Shown one piece after another: positions 21,096 through 31,640 of a DNA stretch of 64,000 bases (position 1 is its first letter; each line of letters opens with the position of its first letter). The notes under the pieces are model-generated. The model was not told the origin of the DNA, ran no database searches, and worked only from the letters and a program-made list of their open reading frames with translations. The stretch comes from Bacillus carboniphilus (GTDB lineage Bacteria; Bacillota; Bacilli; Bacillales; JAIVKR01), in contig NZ_CP129013.1 of assembly GCF_020524035.2 (NCBI RefSeq), positions 1,787,822 to 1,851,821 on the forward strand. Direction: 5' to 3'. The position numbers and the translations under genes are program-made.

Positions 21096-21647
21096 TTATT
21101 TTTCTGTAAATTCCCATGATTGGATCTTTTTATATTTTGGAGAGCGATGAATGTTCGTTTCATAAAGATGTAATTCATTGACGCTAAATGTATGTCCCTT
21201 AAATGGAAATAAATGATTGATCTTCTCTCTTTGAAATTCATTTTCACTTATCCACCTTTTCGATAAGGTAATATGAGGAGTATAGGGACGAGTGTCTATT
21301 TTGTATCCATGTTCGGCAATAATTTTGTCTACTTCTTTCTTTAAGAAAAATAAGCTTTGATTATATTTTAAGCCTATCCAGAAGATTCGTGGTTTTTTTT
21401 CAAGGCCAAACAGATCTACTTCAGTTAATTCCATTTTAATTGAAGGTATTTCACCTATAATATCGGCAAGTTGACCGTCTATTTGCTTTGGATTTCGATC
21501 CCCTAAAAAAGCAACAGTAATATGATAATCTAAAGGATGTACATATTGTTTAAAGTGATTTCCCATTGTTCCACCTAACCAATAAGATACGGCTGTTGCT
21601 AATTCTTTATCTACTTCAAGACCTAAAAAGTAATGTGGTTGCATCAT
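21096..21647 (-). CDS. thpR: RNA 2',3'-cyclic phosphodiesterase (LigT/ThpR)
   Basis: 183 aa with the two HxTx motifs of the 2H phosphoesterase family: DYHITVAFLG (about 45) and TPHITLSKRW (about 128). It hydrolyses 2',3'-cyclic phosphates and can ligate 2'-5' tRNA halves in vitro. It corresponds to B. subtilis YtlP and shares the minus strand with the ytlQ-like gene. Confidence 0.92.
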   Translation of the reverse strand: MMQPHYFLGLEVDKELATAVSYWLGGTMGNHFKQYVHPLDYHITVAFLGDRNPKQIDGQLADIIGEIPSIKMELTEVDLFGLEKKPRIFWIGLKYNQSLFFLKKEVDKIIAEHGYKIDTRPYTPHITLSKRWISENEFQREKINHLFPFKGHTFSVNELHLYETNIHRSPKYKKIQSWEFTEK

Positions 21648-21720
21648 CTTCTCCCCTTCCTATAAGATATGTTTATACAGATTAAAATCTTAAAATCTTT
21701 AAGTAGAGGGATGGTTACAT

Positions 21721-22650
21721 ATGAAAGTAGTCAACAACATCTCACAATTAATTGGGAACACTCCTCTCGTGAAATTAAACCACCTCCACCCTGCAGATGG
21801 GGCCACTATTTTTTTGAAACTAGAATATTTAAATCCAACTAGAAGCGTAAAGGATCGAGCTGCTTACAATATGATAGTAGAAGCTGAAATAGCAGGGATT
21901 TTGAAACCAGGCTCGACCATTATTGAACCTACTAGCGGAAATACCGGGATAGGACTAGCAATGAATGCAGCTGCCAAAGGTTATAAAGCCATTATGGTCA
22001 TGCCCGACAGTTCTACACAAGAGAGAATTAACCTTCTTAAAGCTTATGGTGCTAAAGTCATTTTAACACCTAGCAGTGAAAAAATGCCGGGTGCAATAAA
22101 GAAAGCGGAAGAAATTGCAAGCTCCATTCCAAACAGCTTCATCCCTATGCAATTTAAAAATATAGCAAATGTTGACGCTCATCGCCATTCAACTGCCAAA
22201 GAAATTATTAACGCCATGAATGAATTGGGCACTCCTCTTCGGGCATTTGTTAGTACTGCTGGAACAGGTGGAACCATTACTGGGACAGGAGAAATTTTAA
22301 AGGAATATTACGATCCATTATCCATTCATGTTGTTGAACCAAAAGGTTCTCCTGTTCTGTCAGGGGGAAAGCCAGGTAAACATAAACTAGTAGGAACGAG
22401 TCCAGGATTTATACCTGAAATTTTAAATCAATCCATATATGATGAAATTATTCAAATTAATGATCAACAGGCATATGAAACCACAATTGCCCTAGCACGT
22501 AAAGAAGGCATATTAGTCGGTCCTTCTTCTGGAGCGGCCTGTTATGCAGCCATCCAAGTGGCTAAAAAGCTTTCTAAAGATGAGGTTATCGTGTGTATGG
22601 CAGCTGATAGTGGCGAAAGATATTTAACAAGTGACTTATTCACAAACTAA
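21721..22650 (+). CDS. ytkP: Cysteine synthase (O-acetylserine sulfhydrylase family)
   Basis: 309-aa PLP enzyme making cysteine (or related thiols) from O-acetylserine and sulfide. PLP Lys44 is in SVKDRAAYN, the phosphate/substrate loops are EPTSGNTGIG and STAGTGGTITGTG, and VGPSSGAA binds the pyridine. It corresponds to B. subtilis YtkP rather than the main CysK. ATG 21721 is preceded by GAGGGATGG. It ends in a strong hairpin. Confidence 0.93.
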   Translation: MKVVNNISQLIGNTPLVKLNHLHPADGATIFLKLEYLNPTRSVKDRAAYNMIVEAEIAGILKPGSTIIEPTSGNTGIGLAMNAAAKGYKAIMVMPDSSTQERINLLKAYGAKVILTPSSEKMPGAIKKAEEIASSIPNSFIPMQFKNIANVDAHRHSTAKEIINAMNELGTPLRAFVSTAGTGGTITGTGEILKEYYDPLSIHVVEPKGSPVLSGGKPGKHKLVGTSPGFIPEILNQSIYDEIIQINDQQAYETTIALARKEGILVGPSSGAACYAAIQVAKKLSKDEVIVCMAADSGERYLTSDLFTN

Positions 22651-22652
22651 CG

Positions 22653-22700
22653 TTTATAACCCACCCAGGCTAAAAAGAAAAGCCTGGGTGGGTTATAAAA
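22653..22700. terminator. Bidirectional terminator, ytkP / pepV
   Basis: ATAACCCACCCAGGCT / AGCCTGGGTGGGTTAT, a 16-bp perfect stem with a 9-nt loop, between convergent genes. Confidence 0.9.
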
Positions 22701-22715
22701 GAACAACACTATTTG

Positions 22716-24099
22716 TCACTTGGCTAATTCATAAATAGCTTGTGCATAAATAGCGGTCGCTTTTACTAAGTCCTCTATATCAATATATTCATCTTTTTGA
22801 TGGGCAACATCCTCTCTTCCTGGAAAAAGAGGTCCAAAGGCTACCCCAGCTTCTAAAGACCTAGCATAGGTTCCACCACCAATTGAAATAAGCTCTGCTT
22901 TCTCCCCTGTTTGTTCTTCATATACCTTTGACAATTTTTTTATTAAAGGGTGCTCTTTATTAACATGACTTGGCTCCATATCAACAGATACGTCAAATCG
23001 ACAATTTTTTAATGTTGAGAGGCTCTTTGAAATCTCTTTTCCTGAAGCAGTCACTGGATAACGTATATTGACACCAATCGATGATTGATTTTCATCAAAG
23101 GTAAAGATCCCCGCATTGATTGTCAATTCTCCGCTAATATCATCTGAACAATGAATGCCTAATTCGCGACCTCTCGTATCATTTTCAAAAGATCTTGTTA
23201 TCCACTTAACATACTCTAGTCCCCTTCTATTTAGAGGGAGATCTACTAAAAATTTCGCAAGCAAAACACCTGCGTTTACACCTTTATTCGGTTCCATTGC
23301 GTGAGCAGACTTCCCTTTTAAAACAAACTTAACTTCATCATCACCTAATTGAACTTCACCCTCTATACCAAGTTTCTGTATATAGTTCTTAAAATCCTCC
23401 TTGATAGTTTCCCCTTGGTCATAGGTCATGATGGCTTCTGCGTGTTCAGGTACCATATTCAAACGACTTCCAGCTTTAAATGAACGTAATACCATTTCAG
23501 AGGATTCGTCTTGTAGAGATAAATGGATTTGTCCATCAATGATTCCTTTTTCAGCATAAATAATTGGAAAGTCTGCATCAGGTGCAAATCCAATTGTGGG
23601 CATCTCCTCATGCTTAAAATAATGCTCTACACATTTCCAATCACTTTCCTCATTTGTTCCAATAATCATGCGAACTCTTTTTGATAAAGGTAAACCTAAT
23701 TCTTTCACCATTTTCATTGCATAATAGGCTGCCATTGTAGGTCCTTTATCATCTATTGCACCACGAGCATAAATTTTCCCATCTCGTATTTCTGCTCCAA
23801 AAGGATCACTTGTCCAACCTGATCCTTCAGGCACTACATCAACGTGACATAATATTCCAACCAAATCTTCTCCAGAGCCCATTTCAAGATGAGCTGCATA
23901 ACCGGATAGATTTTTCACCTTAAAGTCATCCAGCTGCCCCTTTTCTACTAGATGTTCAAGCGCATCATTAACCCCTTCTCCGAAAGGGGCTCCTTCTCGC
24001 ACACTGCTTTCATCTAAAACGCTTTTAATTTTTAAAAATGATTGTGTATCCTCTATCAACTGATGTTTTCTTTTTTTCTACTTCTTCTAACCAATTCAT
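22716..24099 (-). CDS. pepV: Dipeptidase PepV, M20 family (5' frame broken as read)
   Basis: Zinc dipeptidase of the PepV/YtjP type. GILCHVDVVPEG, GAIDDKGPTMAA and GTNEESDWK carry the metal-ligand and catalytic residues. The conserved N-terminus MNWLEEVEKKKHQLIEDTQ starts at ATG 24099 (AAAGGA upstream) but is one base out of frame with the rest. Removing one A from the A-rich run near 24065-24076 restores a 460-aa protein, close to the 463 aa of B. subtilis. Otherwise translation would have to begin at TTG 24059, which lacks a good ribosome site. Confidence 0.9.
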
Positions 24100-24125
24100 T
24101 CACTCAGTCCTTTCAACCGTTTATT

Positions 24126-25271
24126 TTATTGAATTAAGATTCGTCTTATTAGTACTAAAACTAGTACAAAAATTCCGATAAATGACATCGTTAAAACCAT
24201 GATAATTCGACTTGCTTGATGTCTAGCAACTAAATATTCATTTGATTGATTCGTTAGTCTCTTTATTGAGTCATGGTTATGTAAGTGGTCAAAAACACCC
24301 CTACACCAAAAGTATAAACCAAATCCAGCAGCAAAAAGCAAAGCAACTTTTAAGGGAGTTGATAATTGAAAAATAGCTATAGTCATAATCGAAATAAATG
24401 GTAGTAATACTTTAACCATTTCTCCTCGTATAAAACGTTTGAAAAAGAGCTCTTTAAACCCATTTTTGGAGGTTCTCTTTTTGTAAATACGTTTTGAACG
24501 CTTCCATAATTTAATGGTCTCTTTTGGCTTTTTTATGGTAGGAAGTTCGACTGTTTTTTCAATATTCATATTGTGCAGTGAAAAAATAAGCGAAGTAAAC
24601 TTCGCTTTTTTATTATGTGATAATATTACATCTTGTTGAAACCTTTTGACCGTATAGATTACATCTTTATGTAAAAACCAACACACTCCTATCAGCAAAC
24701 ATAAAACAATCACCGTTTGTAGAGCATTAAAAATCAGCCATAAATATAGATGTCCCACTAAATAACCAAAAAATAAAAGAGCTTTTTTCCACTTTTGATT
24801 AAAAAGTACGTAATCACTTAACATGATCAAGCTATTCAGGATCATTCCATAGACAATATAAACAGTATAAGTAATCAAGGGTATTTGATCAAATAACAAC
24901 GGCCAAATGATCATTCCTACACCGATCCATTTTAAACCTATAAGAAAAAGTTGGTAAAAGAAAACCGTGTTTCTCATCTGTGAGTAAATCTTCTTTTTTT
25001 GGAATAAATAGTGGGCATCTGCTTCTTTTATGTGAAAGTGAATGGCGTTCAGGTAAGCAAGTAAAAACCAACCAATTCCAAACCAGATGGATTGAAAAGT
25101 AAAGGATGAAACAGACGTATCCAGCCAACCTTTATAAGTTATCCAAAGAAAGAATAGAAGCGGCATCCCAAAATAGACAATATACATCCAATCAATGACT
25201 GATTTCCAACTCTTCCATTGTTGGTGAAAAGATAAATAAATTCGATTAGAAGCTAGTCTCATTCCTATCAT
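24126..25271 (-). CDS. ythQ: EcsB-type ABC transporter membrane protein
   Basis: 381 aa with about eight to ten hydrophobic helices grouped N- and C-terminally, and a basic cytoplasmic stretch (about 225-275, with KRSKRIYKKRTSK). It resembles EcsB/YthQ, the membrane partner of an ABC ATPase; the substrate is unknown (EcsAB affects secretion and biofilm). Its start ATG overlaps the ythP stop as ATGA, so the two are translationally coupled. Confidence 0.85.
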   Translation of the reverse strand: MIGMRLASNRIYLSFHQQWKSWKSVIDWMYIVYFGMPLLFFLWITYKGWLDTSVSSFTFQSIWFGIGWFLLAYLNAIHFHIKEADAHYLFQKKKIYSQMRNTVFFYQLFLIGLKWIGVGMIIWPLLFDQIPLITYTVYIVYGMILNSLIMLSDYVLFNQKWKKALLFFGYLVGHLYLWLIFNALQTVIVLCLLIGVCWFLHKDVIYTVKRFQQDVILSHNKKAKFTSLIFSLHNMNIEKTVELPTIKKPKETIKLWKRSKRIYKKRTSKNGFKELFFKRFIRGEMVKVLLPFISIMTIAIFQLSTPLKVALLFAAGFGLYFWCRGVFDHLHNHDSIKRLTNQSNEYLVARHQASRIIMVLTMSFIGIFVLVLVLIRRILIQ

Positions 25272-25974
25272 AGGTTTGGATCCTTTTTTAATTCAATATA
25301 GCATTCTAATAAACTAGCTTCTCTATTATTTATTTTATCTCTAAAATCAGCAAAGGTTCCCTCGGCAAGCATGTTCCCATTAGACATAAATACAAATCGG
25401 TCGCATAGCTTCTCAGCAGCATCCAGAACATGTGTGGACATTAGGATAGAAGTACCACTTGCCCGTTCCTCTTCCAATAGATCAATAAAGGTTTTTTGAG
25501 CTAAAGGATCTAACCCAATGAAAGGCTCATCTATAATGAGCATGTCAGGCGAGAGAGTAAGTGCTTGAATGATTTGTAGTTTTTGCGCTGCATTCCTTTT
25601 GAGAAGCTACTAGGTAGTTTATGTATAGCTGCTTGCATATCAAACAAACCAATAAGTCTGTTTGCTTGCTTCATCCACTTATCATCTTCTTTCCCCATAA
25701 CGGCAGCCATAGTGTCTAAATGCTCCCATAAGGTTAGTTCCTCATAAAAAACAGGCTGTTCAGGTATATAAGAAATGTTCGACTTGTCATTAATATGAAT
25801 GTCCCCTTTCATATGTTTAACAATGCCTAATATAGATTTAATCGTTGTACTTTTACCAGCTCCATTATGCCCAATTAGACCAACCATCTCTCCTTGACGA
25901 ACAGTAAATCGTACATTTTGGATGAAAGGTTGCCTTTCACTGTATCCAGCTTCTTCTATACTAACGTGCAACAA
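25268..25974 (-). CDS. ythP: EcsA-type ABC transporter ATPase (frame broken as read)
   Basis: ATPase partner of ythQ, about 235 aa. Walker A GHNGAGKST and the signature-like SFSKGMQ lie in the 5' frame; Walker B MLIIDEPFIGLDPLA and STHVLDAAEKLCD in the 3' frame. The frames meet at the A5 run near 25587 (minus-strand CGCAAAAACTAC). One added A gives QRKKLQIIQALTLSP. The start is TTG 25974 with AGGAGG about 7 nt upstream. Confidence 0.87.
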
Positions 25975-26256
25975 CTCAACCCCTCCTTTTTTAATATAAT
26001 AAAGATAACATAAAATACAATATTTGATCATTTTTATGAAAATAAAGGAATATTATTAAGAACAATTATTAAAATCACGTTAAAGTTATGTTAAATATCG
26101 TTTATCACTAGCATTTTTGGCAATAATTTGTGTAAAATATTGTTGAATCGTCTTATTAATAGATGATTCAGATAATTTGACATCAGGTTTTGAGCATAGG
26201 TTTTGGTTATAAATTTGAAGATTTGTCCCGTGGATAAAACGATAAGGAGTGGTTTT

Positions 26257-26478
26257 TTGAAACCTTCGACAAACCGAATGCTGACCCGTATTAAATCCGT
26301 TTACATGTTTATTAACGAGAAAGGGATTGTCACTACACAGCAGCTTGTCGATGAATTTGGCATCACGCCTAGGACGGTTCAGCGTGACTTAAATGTTTTA
26401 GCTTATAACGACCTTGTTCATAGCCCTTCTAAAGGTCAGTGGGTAACAACTGACAAAAAAGTCAAGTTATCATCATAA
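26257..26478 (+). CDS. ytzE: YtzE, DeoR-type HTH regulator
   Basis: 73-aa protein made only of a DeoR-family winged helix-turn-helix (IVTTQQLVDEFGITPRTVQRDLNVLAYNDLV) with no effector domain. The TTG at 26257 is chosen because AAGGAG lies 8 nt upstream and KPSTNRMLTRIKSVYMF is the conserved YtzE start; an earlier ATG has no site. Its targets are unknown. It stands alone, divergent from the ythPQ operon, and could control it. Confidence 0.88.
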   Translation: MKPSTNRMLTRIKSVYMFINEKGIVTTQQLVDEFGITPRTVQRDLNVLAYNDLVHSPSKGQWVTTDKKVKLSS

Positions 26479-26593
26479 CCATAGTGTTTGAAAGTTACTC
26501 CTTTGACCTAAACAGTCTAAAAAGGGTATAGCCAAGTTGGATTCTTAATGATCCATTTTGAACACACATATATAAATATTTTTGAAATGTACA

Positions 26594-26628
26594 TAAAAGG
26601 AACCTGCTCAGGTTCCTTTTTTTTGAAA
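26594..26628. terminator. Terminator, ytzE region / ytzG
   Basis: AAGGAACCTG CT CAGGTTCCTT followed by eight Ts. The A-run on the other side lets it serve the minus strand too. Confidence 0.85.
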
Positions 26629-26642
26629 TATAGATATTCCAA

Positions 26643-27365
26643 CTAGTTCGTCTGATCCGCATTTTGAAGCCGTTTAACTTCCTCTTCCGATAGCTCTCGA
26701 TATTCCCCTAACCTCAATGAGGAATCAAGACTTAATGGTCCCATTTGCACCCTTTTTAAATAAATGACCTTTGTATTAATTGCTTCAAACATTCGTTTCA
26801 CTTGATGAAACTTCCCTTCTGTTACCGTTACAAATATAGATGAAACATCTCCTGATTTTTCAATCTTCAGGTTAGCAGGTTTCGCTTTATAACCATCTTC
26901 TAGGACAATTCCTTTACGAAACAACTCGATGTGTGATTCCGTTACTTGTCCATTAATCCTCGCATAGTACGTTTTCGGAACATGCTTTTTAGGTGAAAGT
27001 AGCTGATGGGATAGCTGACCATCGTTTGTTATAATTAATAATCCTTCTGTATCTTTATCTAACCTTCCTACAGGAAACGGCTGATAAACCGCATCCTCTT
27101 TATCAAGAAGGTCAATCACCGTTTTATGTTTGTCATCCTCGGTTGCAGAAATAACACCTGAGGGTTTATTCATTACATAATAGACATACTCCTTGTACTT
27201 CACTACCTCACCATCTATAACAACGCTATCTTCCTCTGGGTTCACCTTGTATTTTGCTTCTTTAATGATTTGATTATTGAGCTTAACTTGACCAGATTTC
27301 AGTAATTGTTTGACTTCTTTTCGACTACCATATCCTTGATTAGCTAGTAGTTTATCAATTCTCAT
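26643..27365 (-). CDS. ytzG: Pseudouridine synthase, RsuA family
   Basis: 240 aa. The N-terminal S4 RNA-binding domain (MRIDKLLANQGYGSRKEVKQ) is followed by the RsuA/RluB catalytic domain, with the catalytic Asp in PVGRLDKDTEGLL. It probably makes pseudouridine 516 in 16S rRNA. It overlaps the end of ytgP by 11 nt, and that pairing is conserved in B. subtilis. Confidence 0.92.
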   Translation of the reverse strand: MRIDKLLANQGYGSRKEVKQLLKSGQVKLNNQIIKEAKYKVNPEEDSVVIDGEVVKYKEYVYYVMNKPSGVISATEDDKHKTVIDLLDKEDAVYQPFPVGRLDKDTEGLLIITNDGQLSHQLLSPKKHVPKTYYARINGQVTESHIELFRKGIVLEDGYKAKPANLKIEKSGDVSSIFVTVTEGKFHQVKRMFEAINTKVIYLKRVQMGPLSLDSSLRLGEYRELSEEEVKRLQNADQTN

Positions 27366-28986
27366 GTTTATTCCTTCTTCTCTTAACCTTAAATTTTATA
27401 TTTGTAAATCTTCCTCCAAAGATGGTTTCAAGCAGCGGTGTTTTATAAGATAAATATAAATATGTGAACCCTCCGATAGATACAGTAATGAGCACATAAA
27501 TTAAGGATGGTATCTTTCCATCTTCAAAGTTAATGAATAAATTGAGCACAATCATTGCTACTATAATAGACATACTCATAATAATTGTTAATATTGCCAT
27601 AAACATCGATCTTTTCAAGAAACGTTCGAATGAATAATTCGCATGTCTTTTTATCATCGCTAAACTATAGACAATCGATACAAAAAAACCAATTCCTGTT
27701 GCATAAATCGCCCCTTTTTCAGCAAAAAGGATAATTAACGGAATGTTTAAGCTTGCCTTCACGACTAATCCTAATGCTAAGCTTATCACTGCTAATTTTT
27801 GCTTGTTTACCCCTTGTAAGATAGCAGCTGATACAGTAAAAAAGGAAAATAACAATGCAATGGGCGAATAGGTCGCTAAAACCGAAGATCCTACAGGATC
27901 ATATGAGAAAAATAAAGAATATAGTGGCTCAGCTAATAAATAGATTCCTACTACTGCTGGTAAAATAAAAAACATAATAATTTGGAAAGACTGATCAATC
28001 TGTTGTTTAACTAGGTCCATTTTCCCTTCCGTATAAGCAGTAGTCATGGTAGGGACAATGGTTAATCCAAAAGCTGTCGCTAGCGAGACAGGAATCATGA
28101 TAATTTTCGATACTAATGCTAAAACTCCAAAAAGGGTCAGAGCTTGCCCATATCCACCTAATGACATCGCTCGGTTAAACGTATTCGTATCAATATAGTT
28201 GTACAAAGGAATAGCTAAACCAACAAAGACAAACGGACCTGCATATCGAAATATTTCTTTCAACATCGTTCGTGTAGAGAACTGTGCGGATGGTACAATA
28301 TTTTCTTGCATCGCTAAAAGTGAGTCTTTCCTCTTCTTCCAATACCAAAGTAAAACAAAAAGTCCACCAATGGCACCTATAAAAGCAGCAAAGGTTGCGT
28401 AACCTACTGCTGTTACTAGACTATTATTAAAAACATTAAGTGTAAGAAAAGTTGCAACTAACAAAAAGATAATTCTAATCAATTGCTCCATCACTTGAGA
28501 AACTGCTGTAGGGCCCATCGATTGGTGCCCTTGAAAAAATCCTCGAATTAATCCCATAATCGGTACAACAATAAGAGCAAAGCTGACCATACGAATAATA
28601 TGGGTCACATCATCCACCGTGAATCCACCTAAGCTTTGATCACTTAAAAAGGCACTTGCTAAAAAAGGAGCTATTAAAAATAAAATAAAGAATGCAGCAA
28701 AGCCTGTGAATAACATAGTGATAAAACCAACCTTAAACATTTTACGACTCGTTTCATAATCACCTAAAGAATTATATTTTGATACAAATTTAGAAACACC
28801 TTGTGGAAATCCGGCTGTAGCAATGGCGATAAAAATGACATATTGCGAGTATCCTGATTGATACAATGCATTCCCTTCTTCACCGACTAACCAATAAAAT
28901 GGGATGATGTAAATAATACCTAGAAGCCTTGAAAGATATGTTCCTATCGTTAAAATCATGGTTCCTCTAATCAGTTTATTAGACAT
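27355..28986 (-). CDS. ytgP: MOP-superfamily lipid II flippase (MurJ/YtgP)
   Basis: 543-aa polytopic membrane protein with 12-14 hydrophobic helices. B. subtilis YtgP has been shown to be a MurJ-type flippase of peptidoglycan lipid II. The SpoVB-like N-terminus (LIRGTMILTIGTYLSRLLGIIY) and the AGFPQGVSKFVSKYN loop are present. The start is placed at ATG 28986 by family alignment; neither it nor the ATG five codons upstream has a strong ribosome site. Translationally linked to ytzG. Confidence 0.92.
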   Translation of the reverse strand: MSNKLIRGTMILTIGTYLSRLLGIIYIIPFYWLVGEEGNALYQSGYSQYVIFIAIATAGFPQGVSKFVSKYNSLGDYETSRKMFKVGFITMLFTGFAAFFILFLIAPFLASAFLSDQSLGGFTVDDVTHIIRMVSFALIVVPIMGLIRGFFQGHQSMGPTAVSQVMEQLIRIIFLLVATFLTLNVFNNSLVTAVGYATFAAFIGAIGGLFVLLWYWKKRKDSLLAMQENIVPSAQFSTRTMLKEIFRYAGPFVFVGLAIPLYNYIDTNTFNRAMSLGGYGQALTLFGVLALVSKIIMIPVSLATAFGLTIVPTMTTAYTEGKMDLVKQQIDQSFQIIMFFILPAVVGIYLLAEPLYSLFFSYDPVGSSVLATYSPIALLFSFFTVSAAILQGVNKQKLAVISLALGLVVKASLNIPLIILFAEKGAIYATGIGFFVSIVYSLAMIKRHANYSFERFLKRSMFMAILTIIMSMSIIVAMIVLNLFINFEDGKIPSLIYVLITVSIGGFTYLYLSYKTPLLETIFGGRFTNIKFKVKRRRNKHEN

Positions 28987-29170
28987 ATGACGACATTCCA
29001 TTCCATTAAATTTACCTTCATCATTTTATCATATCAACATCCAACAAGATAAGATAGTATGTTATTACGCTCTATCTTTTTTCACAATACTTGACATTTT
29101 TCTTTTTATATCATTTATGTATAATCAACCGTAGGGATTTACCCGTATTCAAAAGAAGGATTTGATAAAA

Positions 29171-30427
29171 ATGAAATATGATGTAGTGGTAATCGGTGGT
29201 GGACCTTCTGGCTTAATGGCAGCAATTGCAGCTGGCAAACAAGGTGCGAAAGTCCTCTTACTTGATAAAGGAACAAAACTCGGAAGAAAATTAGCGATTT
29301 CTGGAGGAGGAAGATGTAATGTCACCAACCGGCTTCCTATTGAAGAAATCATTAAACATATACCTGGCAATGGCCGCTTTTTATTTAGTGCCTTCTCTGA
29401 ATTTAACAATGAGGGAATTATCTCCTTTTTCGAACAATTAGGAATCGAATTAAAAGAAGAAGATCATGGACGTATGTTTCCTGTTTCAAATAAAGCTCAA
29501 GATGTGGTAAATGCTTTATTAAATGAGTTAAAAAGAGTGAATGTCGAAATTCGTACAAATGAGCCTGTAGAAACAATAGATTTTAATGACCACCCTCAAG
29601 TTATATTAAAAAATGGAACATCCATTCCATCTTATGCTGTTGTCCTTGCCGTTGGTGGAAAATCCGTTCCTCATACAGGATCAACTGGTGATGGATACGC
29701 ATGGGCAGAAAAAGCAGGGCATACTATCACGACATTATTTCCTACAGAAGTTCCAATCACTTCAAAAGAACCGTTCATTGTATCAAAACAATTACAAGGT
29801 CTGTCACTCCGAGACATCGGCTTAAGCGTATTGAACCATAAAGGAAAGATCATTAAGACACATCAAATGGACATGGTATTTACCCATTTTGGCATTTCAG
29901 GTCCTGCTGTACTTCGCTGCAGTCAATACGTTGTAAAAGAAAGACTAAAAAAGAAGGACGTATATTTAAAAATAGATTCATTCCCAAAAGAACATGAACA
30001 ACAATTATTGCATAAAATTGAAAAGCAGTTAAAAGAACAATCAAAAAAGTCAATCAAAAATGTTTTAAAAGGACTTGTTCCTGAACGTTATTTGTTATTC
30101 TTGTTAGAAACGTGTGAAATAGATCCACAAGTAACTTATTCACAGCTTGCCAATGAAAAAATTCGTCAACTTGTCCACCAATTAAAGCACTTTCAAATGA
30201 AAGTAGATGGAACATTATCGATTGAAAAAGCATTTGTCACGGGTGGAGGGGTATCAACGAAAGAGGTCCATCCAAAAGAGATGTCCTCTAAGCTAATGTC
30301 TGGACTTTACTTCTGTGGTGAAATATTAGACATCCATGGCTATACGGGTGGATACAACATTACCTCCGCTTTAGTCACAGGAAGACAAGCAGGTACTTAT
30401 GCAGCTGCTTATGCGTTAGATCAGTAA
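29171..30427 (+). CDS. ytfP: HI0933-family flavoprotein (NAD(P)/FAD-dependent oxidoreductase)
   Basis: 418 aa. The FAD dinucleotide fold [13 protein letters not shown] is at the N-terminus, followed by the family motifs [10 protein letters not shown] and, near the end, [12 protein letters not shown] and [16 protein letters not shown]. The reaction is unknown in Bacillus. GAAGGA lies before ATG 29171; a TTG three codons upstream is too close to that site. The downstream gap contains a repeat. Confidence 0.92.
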   Translation: MKYDVVVIGGGPSGLMAAIAAGKQGAKVLLLDKGTKLGRKLAISGGGRCNVTNRLPIEEIIKHIPGNGRFLFSAFSEFNNEGIISFFEQLGIELKEEDHGRMFPVSNKAQDVVNALLNELKRVNVEIRTNEPVETIDFNDHPQVILKNGTSIPSYAVVLAVGGKSVPHTGSTGDGYAWAEKAGHTITTLFPTEVPITSKEPFIVSKQLQGLSLRDIGLSVLNHKGKIIKTHQMDMVFTHFGISGPAVLRCSQYVVKERLKKKDVYLKIDSFPKEHEQQLLHKIEKQLKEQSKKSIKNVLKGLVPERYLLFLLETCEIDPQVTYSQLANEKIRQLVHQLKHFQMKVDGTLSIEKAFVTGGGVSTKEVHPKEMSSKLMSGLYFCGEILDIHGYTGGYNITSALVTGRQAGTYAAAYALDQ

Positions 30428-30439
30428 CTATTTTGGTGA

Positions 30440-30825
30440 ACATAAGAAAAGCGCAAGCGCCCTCCAGCGACGCATATTAAAAGGAACGTCAACTAACTCC
30501 AGCCACGTCCTGTGGCTAACGTTGACGCTAGAACCTCCTGTTCATCGCCGCATGAGATAAAGGAAACACGAAAAGCCCGAAAGCGGAGGATCTACTAAGT
30601 TCAGCCACGTCGCGCGAGCAAACGTAGATCCACCTCCCTCCTGGAGGCGTCTCCGTTGACTTATCGTAGAGAAATGGAACATCATCTAAAAACGCCCATG
30701 TCCTGTGGGCAACGATGATGCTAGCACATCGTGTGCGTCGGAGTTGCTGGGCCATGTAGTTAGACAACGATGAAAGCACTCTCTTATAAAGGACAAAATT
30801 TATGCTTTCTGATCTTATAAAGAAG
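30440..30825. repeat. Modular hairpin repeat, three modules
   Basis: Head AAGAAAAGCGCAAGCGCCC at 30446. Three modules: CGTCAAC 30487-30493 with GTTGACG 30521-30527 (inner AGCCAC/GTGGCT); GGATCTAC 30588-30595 with GTAGATCC 30624-30631; CATCATC 30680-30686 with GATGATG 30714-30720 (inner GCCCAT/GTGGGC, one G-U pair). The tail is TTGCTGGGC...GCTAGACAACGATG. It fills most of the ytfP-cse60 gap. Confidence 0.88.
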
Positions 30826-30870
30826 GTACACAAAAAGTCACAGTAATGACGTTCTGTGTATCCTTTTTTA
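30826..30870 (+). terminator. Terminator-like hairpin after repeat
   Basis: AAGGTACACA and TGTGTATCCTT pair with one bulge and are followed by TTTTTA on the plus strand, just beyond the repeat tail. Confidence 0.55.
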
Positions 30871-30904
30871 TTAAAAACAAGTAGTGCTCTAATCCGAGTT
30901 ATAA

Positions 30905-31084
30905 CTAATTTCTATATAAAACCAAAGCAGAAAAACAATAAACTTGATCTCCTACTGTATCTATCATTGAAGAAACACTGTACTTTATATCAATCACTTG
31001 ACTCTCCTCTAAGTCTTTTAAAAACACATTCATCTTGCTTTGCAAGTCTTCTTCATGCTCCTCATCAAATATTTCTACTTGCAA
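30905..31084 (-). CDS. cse60: Sporulation protein Cse60
   Basis: 59 aa if started at TTG 31084, or 64 aa from ATG 31099. The family motifs FDEEHEEDLQ and the C-terminal YCFSALVLYRN match Cse60 (YteV) of B. subtilis, a small sporulation-specific protein of unknown function made under sigma-E. The TTG is preferred because GAAGGA lies before it, whereas the ATG directly abuts AAAAGG. A small palindrome at 31113-31133 lies upstream. Confidence 0.85.
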   Translation of the reverse strand: MQVEIFDEEHEEDLQSKMNVFLKDLEESQVIDIKYSVSSMIDTVGDQVYCFSALVLYRN

Positions 31085-31519
31085 CAAGTCCTTCACCATC
31101 CTTTTACTATATCTATCATTTTCACTATGATAGATTTTTTTATAGTTTATGATGATGAAAGGTGATTATGACAACTAGCATGTTAGACCCTTGTTAAATT
31201 TTTTTCATTATTCTTGTATAGAATCACATCAAAAAATTCTACTCCTAACCAAACTTTATTAACTATTATCGTCAAAAAATAACAGCGTCATTCGACACAC
31301 AGGAAAAATAACATACAATATTTTTCATTATTTCATTTTCATAATACAAGAATAATATTAACCTCTTATTTCCTCAAATTTTAAATTCAGATTAAATATT
31401 ACTCTAAAAAACTATTGATAAAATAATATTTCTTTGGAAAAATATTAAAGTATTTAAATGTATAATTTTACTTTTAAACCCTTTGTCAACTAATTTAATT
31501 CTTGCTACTTTATTGACAC

Positions 31520-31595
31520 AGGAGGTGCAAAAAACATCAAAAAAATCGACCATACACTATATTCATTACGCTTTAGAGATGATTTTTTCAATTAA
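31520..31595 (+). other. Strong Shine-Dalgarno with a 19-codon frame lacking a standard start
   Basis: AGGAGGTG (31520-31527) is the best ribosome site in the 540-bp toxin-operon upstream region. Eight bases later an ATC opens a frame encoding IKKIDHTLYSLRFRDDFFN, ending in TAA at 31593. It could be a leader peptide, a remnant, or a misread ATG. The rest of 31100-31640 is very AT-rich, with no other gene and no clear sigma-A promoter. Confidence 0.3.
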
Positions 31596-31640
31596 ACCTA
31601 GTATAAATAACTGAATATTTAAAATTAAGGGGTGTGAAAT

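Noticed and set aside
24889..25128. 79-codon antisense-frame protein in ythQ
   Set aside because: Overlaps the ythQ coding frame and lacks family features.
30528..30833. 101-codon frame on the minus strand
   Set aside because: Falls within the repeat at 30440-30825; similar frames appear in other copies only because the repeat is shared.
31100..31640. PlcR box upstream of the toxin operon
   Set aside because: No TATGNAN4TNCATA-type match was found by eye.
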